A stretch of DNA of 51,978 bases from Deltaproteobacteria bacterium. Its GTDB lineage: Bacteria > Bdellovibrionota_C > UBA2361 > SZUA-149 > JADLFC01. Under the pieces are notes generated by a model that was not told where the DNA came from, did not search any database, and saw nothing but the letters and a program-made list of their open reading frames with translations. The translations under genes and the position numbers were made by a program. Shown in pieces: positions 46,285-51,978 of this stretch. The stretch spans positions 1 to 51,978 of the forward strand of contig JADLFC010000011.1 of assembly GCA_020845775.1 (NCBI GenBank), read 5' to 3'. Every line of letters starts with the position of its first letter. Within the stretch, counting starts at the first letter, position 1.

Positions 46285-48537
46285 TTATTCCTCTATGAGC
46301 TCGGCAACGAGTTCAGCAATGTCTTTTACCAAAAGGTTGCTAGATTTGTCCCTCTCCTCGCTGCCAGTGCCCGTTAACTTTACACCATCTTCAAGCATTT
46401 GCATACAAAAAGGGCATCCAGTAGCTACGACATCAACATCGGTCGCACGCGCTTCGTCGGCCCTTAGAACGTTTATTCGCTTCCCTATCTTGATGTCAAA
46501 CCAATAATGTCCGCCGCCAGCGCCACAGCAAAGCGCCCCTTCTCTCGAACGAGGCATCTCGCGGAGCGGCAACTCGCTGACGTGCTCCAAGATAGCGCGT
46601 GGCTCATCAAACGTGTCGTTATAACGCCCAAGATAGCAGGGATCGTGATAGGTGATTTTAGAAGCAAGTGGTTTAGAGAGCGAGATAAATTGGTCACGAA
46701 TTAACTCGTTAATTAACTGACTGTGGTGCAATACTATTGTTTCTCTTGGCAAGAAGGACCTATCAATTTTTGGGTATTCGTTCTTTAGCGTATTAAAGCA
46801 ATGAGGACAGGTCGCTAGGAGCATTTTGAATTTGTATGCTTTTATTGTTGCGATGTTTTTTTTTGCCTGAGACTGAAATAAATTTTCCTCTCCTAAACGC
46901 CTAGCCGAGTCGCCGGTGCAACATTCCGCGGTTCCTAATATTCCCCATTTTAGCCCGCTTGCGTTTAGTATTTTTGCCATGGCTTGGGCAATTTTTTGCT
47001 TGCGCTTGTCGAAGGCCGATACGCATCCGACCCAATAGAGCAAATCAACCTCGCTTCCAGCTTCCAATATTGGCACGTCTAAACCGTTAGTCCACTCAGT
47101 GCGAATGTGACTCGGGCCAAAGGGATTTCCTCTCGTTTCAATAGCGCGAAAACTGGCCTGTGCTTCACTTGGCAGCTTAGCCTCCATTAGAGCCATCGAG
47201 CGCCTAACATCTACAATTAAATCGACGTGTTCAATCCCCACTGGGCAAGCCTCCATGCAGGCTCTACAAGTTGTGCAAGACCAGAAAACGTCTTCATGCA
47301 TTACATCTTTAGAAATGGCTTGCGAGACGGAGGCGTGCTGATTAAAACGGCCTGAATCGAGACTTAGCGACTTAATGAGAAAACTATCTACGGCGTTAAG
47401 CTTTTGGCGAATGCCGAAAGAGGTGCCCGAAATGTCGCGTTTTGCGCCCACTTGGCCAAGTGAGCGCAAAGACAATAAGTGGTTGCGGCAGTCTAAAATG
47501 AGGTTTTTTGGCGAGAGAGGTTTACCCGATATATGTGCCGGACATACTTCCTGGCAGCGCCCGCAGGCAGTGCAGGCATCGAGATCTAGGAGCTGCTTCC
47601 ATGAAAAATTGCTAATATCTTTAATGCCGACCTGAAACTCATCATCGCCTTCCAAACTTTTTTCGATTAAAGTTTCGATGTCGCCGGGTGAGGCAAGCTC
47701 ACCTTTTTGTCTTTCTAGGTTTTGAAAGGCCAAGTTCAGACTAGAAAAAATCACGTGTGAGAGTTTGCTGTAGGGAATCAGAGCGACAAACGACAATGCA
47801 CAAACAGTATGTGACCACCAGACAAGGTAGTGAATTAGCCTAATTGTCGATTCGGAAAGTGGCCAGAGTATTAAACTAACTAAATATCCTACAGGAGAAA
47901 AAAGTGCCCAGGCGTCCTTCGTCGCATGTATGCGCAAAGCCTCTAGTGAGAAACCTTGAACGCAAAGCAGGGCAAGAAAGAGCAATACAAAGTAGTCAGC
48001 AGTTCCACTTGCTATTCTGTCGGGCTTTTCAATCATTCGCCGTCGAAAGGCGACTAGTACGCCAAACAGCAGTCCCAGGCCTAGCACATCGCTAAATACT
48101 GTAACGATTAGGTAGAATGGCCCTCGATAAATGTCGAAATTAAAGTCATGGTGAAAAAATACTATGACGGTAGTAACAAAGAGAGCAATAAACCCCAAAT
48201 ACATTGGCAGGTGAAATATTCGAGCTGCCGAATCTCGGTTAACGCGACGCTGAAGAACGACGTCGACGAAGACATTTTTAAGCCGCCTAAATACGAACTT
48301 TAGCCGACTGCGATCGGCCCTACCGCTAGCCCAAAGCTCAAGCCGACGCCATATCCCCCAAAAAAATACTAACGTCGAAACGCCAGCTAAAAAGTACATT
48401 ATAATAACATCTGGAACCGCGGGGATATTCCAGAGTATTTCTCGCGTAGCTAAGTAAATCGAACTCTCTTCCATGTCATATGCATTATCAGCAACCACAA
48501 GTTCTCGGAAAGCGCTTTTTTGACGACCCGCCATCAA
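46285..48537 (-). CDS. Membrane Fe-S oxidoreductase, HdrD/EtfD-like (NarI + ferredoxin + CCG domains)
   Basis: The 750-residue protein combines three parts. The N-terminal part has five to six membrane helices (about 43-65, 111-130, 141-166, 181-200, 213-232, 236-256) with several His residues, like the heme-binding NarI (nitrate reductase gamma) domain. Next come two [4Fe-4S] ferredoxin motifs, with Cys322/325/328/332 and Cys421/424/427/431. The C-terminal part has two CCG domains, seen as AECCTGD and GALCCGAGGGHYW with HDPCYLG. This architecture is found in proteins proposed to pass electrons from electron-transfer flavoprotein to menaquinone (EtfD-type) and in HdrD-like enzymes. No etfAB genes are in the window, so the electron donor is unknown. 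Confidence 0.85.
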   Translation of the reverse strand: MMAGRQKSAFRELVVADNAYDMEESSIYLATREILWNIPAVPDVIIMYFLAGVSTLVFFWGIWRRLELWASGRADRSRLKFVFRRLKNVFVDVVLQRRVNRDSAARIFHLPMYLGFIALFVTTVIVFFHHDFNFDIYRGPFYLIVTVFSDVLGLGLLFGVLVAFRRRMIEKPDRIASGTADYFVLLFLALLCVQGFSLEALRIHATKDAWALFSPVGYLVSLILWPLSESTIRLIHYLVWWSHTVCALSFVALIPYSKLSHVIFSSLNLAFQNLERQKGELASPGDIETLIEKSLEGDDEFQVGIKDISNFSWKQLLDLDACTACGRCQEVCPAHISGKPLSPKNLILDCRNHLLSLRSLGQVGAKRDISGTSFGIRQKLNAVDSFLIKSLSLDSGRFNQHASVSQAISKDVMHEDVFWSCTTCRACMEACPVGIEHVDLIVDVRRSMALMEAKLPSEAQASFRAIETRGNPFGPSHIRTEWTNGLDVPILEAGSEVDLLYWVGCVSAFDKRKQKIAQAMAKILNASGLKWGILGTAECCTGDSARRLGEENLFQSQAKKNIATIKAYKFKMLLATCPHCFNTLKNEYPKIDRSFLPRETIVLHHSQLINELIRDQFISLSKPLASKITYHDPCYLGRYNDTFDEPRAILEHVSELPLREMPRSREGALCCGAGGGHYWFDIKIGKRINVLRADEARATDVDVVATGCPFCMQMLEDGVKLTGTGSEERDKSSNLLVKDIAELVAELIEE

Positions 48538-48842
48538 GCCTAAATAGAGCTGTTAGTTCTTGCTAATTTCTCTCGTGTTTTTAATGCCTTAATAGAAGTT
48601 GGTTGACAAATAGTTGTGTTCCGGGAGATACTTATCGGGTGAATGAGCCTCCTAGTATTAGTTACAATCATAAGTCAGCATCTGGGCCGAATAAAAGCTT
48701 TCCCGTCTGTTCGTTACGGTTTTGTTGTTTTTTTTCCAAAAACTTTATTAAGCAGATGGTCGAGGTTGTTTTAGGTGGCTTCGCTTCTATTTTTTTGTAT
48801 AGTTTTTTCTTTGCTGTTAGCTCACTTAAACTACATATTTAA
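48538..48842. promoter_or_regulatory. Intergenic region ahead of the CNNM-like gene
   Basis: About 305 bases. It carries the promoter at 48603-48632. A 79-codon frame inside it is not a likely gene, as it starts within that promoter at TTG and encodes no recognised fold. The leader from the promoter to the ATG would be about 200 bases; no stable repeat or riboswitch-like element was noticed. Confidence 0.4.
48603..48632 (+). promoter_or_regulatory. Sigma-70-type promoter
   Basis: TTGACA (48603-48608) and GATACT (48627-48632) are separated by 18 bases, matching the spacing of the promoter at 25162-25191. It should drive the CNNM-like gene at 48843. Confidence 0.55.
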
Positions 48843-50366
48843 ATGAACGATTCGATTTTTGGGCTTGCAAATATTCTTTTGGTCTTTGCTCTGGTTCTTG
48901 CTAACGGCTTCTTCGTGGCCGTAGAGTTTGCCATGGTTAGGGCGCGCGAAACAAAATTGCGTAGCCCAGAGATGGTTTCAAAATTCGGAGTCAAAGAGTC
49001 ACTTAAGCTTATTAAAGACCTAGATGGTAGTTTATCTGCCGTTCAGTTGGGAATTACCGTTGCAAGCCTGGTTTTAGGTTGGTGGGGTGAACACACTTTT
49101 CAGAGATTGTTCTTAGGAATGTTTTCCTGGCTAGGAGAGGTTACGGCGTTTGTGATGTCTCATAGCGTTGCAACTGCCCTTGCTCTTATCGTCATTACGT
49201 TTCTCCACATTGTCATTGGTGAGCTTGCTGCTAAATCCGTCGCCATCCAATACCCAGAACTCACATTAAGAGTCTTAGCGTGGCCTATGTTCCTGTTTAG
49301 CCAGGTATGTAAGCCGCTTGTTTTTTTCTTTAATGGCGCGGCACGCTTATTTTTAAAAATGTTAAGAGTTACTGCGCCTTCAGATTTGGAGCGGGTTCAT
49401 TCGGGGGCGGAACTCGCGATGCTAATTTCTGAAAGTGGAGCAGGTGGGTTGTTGGACAAAGATGAAGAGCAAATGCTTCAAGGAGTGTTTTCTTTTTCCG
49501 ATACTGTAGCGCGCGAAGTTATGACGCCTCGAACAGACGTAGTAACGGTTTCTGCCGACGCTACGCTGGAGGAGGTAATAGAAGTAGTGAATGAGTCTGG
49601 GCATTCGCGGTTTCCGGTCGTAGGCGAGCGAGTCGATGACGTCTTAGGAGTCTTACTCATAAAGGACATACTTCCCTATGTCTCTCAGTGCATTAAGCAT
49701 AATAAGGTTAAGGAATTCGACGTCAAAAGAATTATGCGCGAAAGCTACTTTATCCCGGGGACTAAGCGCATTGATAGTTTGCTTACTGAGTTTAAAGGTA
49801 GGAAGCTGCATATCGCCATAGTGCTAGACGAGCACGGTGGCGTCGATGGTGTGGTAACGCTAGAGGATCTGATTGAGGAGATTTTTGGAGATATTTTTGA
49901 CGAGTCCGACGCCGATGAGACCGATGTAATCGTTGAGGAGGATGGTGTCGTGGTGGTGGATGGCGGTGTGCTAGTTGCGGATCTAAACTCTCGATTCGAA
50001 CTCGGACTTCCTGAGGGTGATTACGATACTATTGCTGGATTCATCTTTACTCAATTAGGCCGTGTTGCGAGCGAGGGGGATAGAATAATTCTAAACCCCA
50101 ATGGGTCGATTGTCGTTGGGAATGGCAGCGATGTCGATGGGCATGAGCAGGAGGTTTTCGCGGAGGCAGAACCTAAGGATAAGGAGCCCGCAGAGGACAA
50201 TTCTCAGCCTGGGGCGGCGGTAATCACCGTAGAAAAGGTAGAAAACCATCGAGTAGAGCGCGTGGCCATACAGCGCCTTGTATCTGATTCGCCTGCGGAA
50301 GAAAGCGGTGAATCTCTTGCCACAGAACCGACATCAGAAGCGAAGAAGGTAGCAACTGGCCGCTAG
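48843..50366 (+). CDS. CNNM/CorC (HlyC-like) membrane protein with CBS pair and long tail
   Basis: The 507-residue protein has the DUF21 (CNNM) transmembrane domain (about 1-190), with LAAK in helix three and an FFVAVEFAMVRARETKL start. A CBS pair (about 210-330) contains VMTPRTDVVTVSADATLEE and SRFPVVGE. The CorC/HlyC transporter-associated domain (about 355-425) has DYDTIAGFIFTQLG. The family acts in magnesium or cobalt homeostasis as ion efflux or sensor proteins. The last 75-80 residues are an acidic Glu/Asp/Pro-rich tail not found in short homologues. ATG follows an A/T-rich leader with no strong Shine-Dalgarno. Confidence 0.88.
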   Translation: MNDSIFGLANILLVFALVLANGFFVAVEFAMVRARETKLRSPEMVSKFGVKESLKLIKDLDGSLSAVQLGITVASLVLGWWGEHTFQRLFLGMFSWLGEVTAFVMSHSVATALALIVITFLHIVIGELAAKSVAIQYPELTLRVLAWPMFLFSQVCKPLVFFFNGAARLFLKMLRVTAPSDLERVHSGAELAMLISESGAGGLLDKDEEQMLQGVFSFSDTVAREVMTPRTDVVTVSADATLEEVIEVVNESGHSRFPVVGERVDDVLGVLLIKDILPYVSQCIKHNKVKEFDVKRIMRESYFIPGTKRIDSLLTEFKGRKLHIAIVLDEHGGVDGVVTLEDLIEEIFGDIFDESDADETDVIVEEDGVVVVDGGVLVADLNSRFELGLPEGDYDTIAGFIFTQLGRVASEGDRIILNPNGSIVVGNGSDVDGHEQEVFAEAEPKDKEPAEDNSQPGAAVITVEKVENHRVERVAIQRLVSDSPAEESGESLATEPTSEAKKVATGR

Positions 50367-50451
50367 AGTAGAGTAGCATTTGGCTCTTTTAATGCGCCTA
50401 GTTACGTGTCACTTTGTAACTTTTATTGACTAAGCTAATAATATCTCGCAA

Positions 50452-50976
50452 ATGAATGAGGAAAATAGCGAAACTCCTTTTGAGTCGAACAAAAATGGAG
50501 ATAGCTCAGAGTCTTTAGTGGATGGCGATGTTGGCTCAGAAGTGCAGCCTGAGCGTTCCGAGGGTTCGTCGCCAGCAAGCGCGTCTAGTGTAGTGCGAAA
50601 CCGTGAGGTTACTGTTAACACCATTGTTAGGTTGATGGGCTTACCCACTTCTAGCGATATTCGAGTTTTGGAGAGTAAACTCGATGCGCTTACGAGTAAA
50701 TTAGCTAGTATTGCGGTAAGGTTGGATCGCGTTTCGTCTCAGGTGCTCGAAATCTCGCACGATAGCGATAGAGTTGACCTGCAGATCTCGGATTTGCGCG
50801 CCTTCGTAAAAAAGGCACTGGCTTCGGTAGTAGTAGATATTGAAAGAGCGACGGCAAAGAACAATAGCGGAAAGAAAAAAATAGAGGCCGAAGTTAAGCC
50901 GATTATAGCGTCGAGTGAGGGTAGTTCCGCGCCGGAGGGTGATGTAAAGACTACGGAAAAGGTTGAGACTTCTTAG
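50452..50976 (+). CDS. Hypothetical coiled-coil protein with disordered ends
   Basis: The 174-residue product has an acidic Ser/Glu-rich N-terminus (1-45). A helical region (about 47-130) shows heptad-like hydrophobic spacing (LESKLDALTSKLASIAVRL and VLEISHDSD), and the C-terminus is a Lys-rich then acidic tail. No family was recognised. The helical core may oligomerise. It sits 85 bases after the CNNM-like gene and 21 bases before the PHP-like gene, so an operon is possible. Confidence 0.6.
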   Translation: MNEENSETPFESNKNGDSSESLVDGDVGSEVQPERSEGSSPASASSVVRNREVTVNTIVRLMGLPTSSDIRVLESKLDALTSKLASIAVRLDRVSSQVLEISHDSDRVDLQISDLRAFVKKALASVVVDIERATAKNNSGKKKIEAEVKPIIASSEGSSAPEGDVKTTEKVETS

Positions 50977-50997
50977 GTTAAAAGGAATATTTGCTCC

Positions 50998-51978
50998 ATG
51001 GCTAACATTCAAAGCGGCTCTACAAAACTTCCGCGAGCGGCTCGGAAGACTGGCAAGAAACCACCAGTCCAGAAGAAGAGCGAAAAAGAAAAAGTTATAG
51101 ATGTTAAACTTAAGTCGACTCAGTCCCGCAATAGGCAAAAGGCCACGAGAGATGTTCCAAATGTTTTAGCGCCAAAGGACGGAAACAGGCCCGCTGTTGA
51201 GAGTGCTACGGCAAGTGTAGGTGATAAGCCTCAAGTTGGCGTAATTTCCGCTCCAGACGAAAGGGCTTTAGCGGCGTTTCAGCAAGTAAGCCGTAGGAAC
51301 AAAGAAGATATTCGGAAGCGAAGGGCCGGCGCCAATAAGATGTTGTCCAAATTTATGGCAGCTGAGCCTACGAAAGGGCGAAAATTTGCGGTTGATCTTA
51401 GGATTCATTCGCCTGCTTCTGTTGGTTATTTTTCCACAGGTGGCATTGAGACTGGCGAGGCGTTGGTGCGCTTATCCAAGGTGAAGGGATTAGAGATTAT
51501 CGCCGTTACTGATTACTACACTGCGTCCTTTGTAGACTTAGTAAAAGATGCGGCGCATAAGGTGCCTCTCACTGTAATACCGGGAGTAGATTTCCGCTGT
51601 GTTTTAAATAACTGTCGCGAGGTTTTTATTACGGCCTTGTTCCCAGAGGAGCTTCACTCAAAAGATATTTGCAATGTGTTGCAGGAGCTAAAAATTCCCC
51701 CAGAGGCTTATGGGCGTTCGGATTACTGTTATAGTGGTTCGTTCGGCAGGCTTTTAGAGATTGTTGAAAAAAACGGCGGAGTAGTAATACCTACACGCCT
51801 TGATAAGACACCATATCGGCAGCTCGCCATCCCAACTCTAGTTGAGACTTACGGCTTTCATGCCTTTGATTTAGTGCACTGCGAACATACGGATTTTTTT
51901 CGCTCTAGGTGGCCCAATGGCGAGTTTACTTTTTTTTCATTCTCCAACGCTAACTCCCTAGCTCAAATAGGAAGTAGA
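50998..51978 (+). CDS. PHP-fold-like protein with altered metal motifs, 3' end off window
   Basis: The ATG follows AAGGA about ten bases upstream, and the frame stays open for 327 codons to the window end. The first 100 residues are basic and low-complexity. From about residue 129 a PHP (polymerase and histidinol phosphatase) pattern appears: VDLRIHSPAS (132-141), IAVTDYYT (168-175), IPGVDFRC (195-202) and GGVVIPTRLD (260-269). In active PHP proteins these motifs hold His residues, as DLHxHS, TDHD and AHP. Here those positions read Arg135, Tyr173 and Thr266-Arg267, with only His137 kept. The protein could have lost metal-dependent hydrolysis, or the alignment may differ. The C-terminus is unseen. 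Confidence 0.6.
   Translation, partial: MANIQSGSTKLPRAARKTGKKPPVQKKSEKEKVIDVKLKSTQSRNRQKATRDVPNVLAPKDGNRPAVESATASVGDKPQVGVISAPDERALAAFQQVSRRNKEDIRKRRAGANKMLSKFMAAEPTKGRKFAVDLRIHSPASVGYFSTGGIETGEALVRLSKVKGLEIIAVTDYYTASFVDLVKDAAHKVPLTVIPGVDFRCVLNNCREVFITALFPEELHSKDICNVLQELKIPPEAYGRSDYCYSGSFGRLLEIVEKNGGVVIPTRLDKTPYRQLAIPTLVETYGFHAFDLVHCEHTDFFRSRWPNGEFTFFSFSNANSLAQIGSR

Noticed and set aside
48603-48842. 79-codon frame before the CNNM-like gene
   Set aside because: Starts in the predicted promoter at TTG and has no recognisable sequence.

Overview
The window reads as chromosome of a Gram-negative (diderm) bacterium with roughly balanced base composition. A complete Tol-Pal set, lipoproteins with clear lipoboxes, a SecG-tRNA-Leu(GAG) neighbourhood, an RluD-PgeF pair, a fused E1 alpha/beta dehydrogenase and cobalamin-dependent MetH fit a proteobacterial or deltaproteobacterial-like lineage (Bdellovibrionota, Myxococcota and similar). 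No rRNA or species marker is present, so this placement is an inference. Apart from one transposase-like gene at the left edge, no insertion sequence, prophage or CRISPR array was found.

Layout. (1) 1-5600 is the accessory part: an edge-truncated REP-type HUH transposase, a ribbon-helix-helix-like protein, a small membrane protein, two genes sharing the same N-terminal zinc ribbon (one with an RDD membrane domain, one with a thioredoxin domain), a decaying metal-uptake locus (a His/Cys small protein broken by an in-frame TAG, then a frameshifted ABC-3 permease remnant), and a membrane-anchored protein made of Pro-rich 15-residue repeats. (2) 5.8-14 kb: TPR lipoprotein-dnaB, a NYN-domain protein, an L,D-transpeptidase-like lipoprotein lacking the catalytic Cys, a lytic transglycosylase, ispF and a 709-residue secreted protein. 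(3) 14-16.5 kb, minus strand: gap-tpiA-secG-tRNA-Leu(GAG), with no pgk. (4) 16.9-25.1 kb, plus strand: tolQ-tolR-tolA-tolB-pal-cpoB, then ribF, rluD and pgeF. (5) 25-31.6 kb: YdcH-like protein, asd, truA and metH. (6) 31.6-40.8 kb: a small lipoprotein, two glycosyltransferases, ligA, uvrC and fused E1. (7) 40.8-44 kb: three consecutive hairpins followed by a 959-residue TadG-like protein. (8) 44-48.5 kb, minus strand: terC, tRNA-Ser(CGA), rsgA, a small membrane protein and a large membrane Fe-S oxidoreductase. (9) 48.8-52 kb: a CNNM/CorC-type protein, a coiled-coil protein and a PHP-fold-like protein cut by the window end.

Most genes are housekeeping and fit known families. The cell-envelope theme is strong: Tol-Pal, lytic transglycosylase, L,D-transpeptidase-like lipoprotein, TadG-like and secreted proteins, and glycosyltransferases. 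The least explained signals are: a palindromic element with 37 of 44 bases conserved that lies upstream of the two largest secreted-protein genes; a second small hairpin family shared by two loci; the amber-interrupted His/Cys gene under a promoter that would give a leaderless transcript; the repeated zinc-ribbon adaptor; and several enzyme folds whose catalytic or metal residues appear to be lost (NYN, L,D-transpeptidase, PHP). I did not find a convincing new multi-gene system; these are candidates to test.
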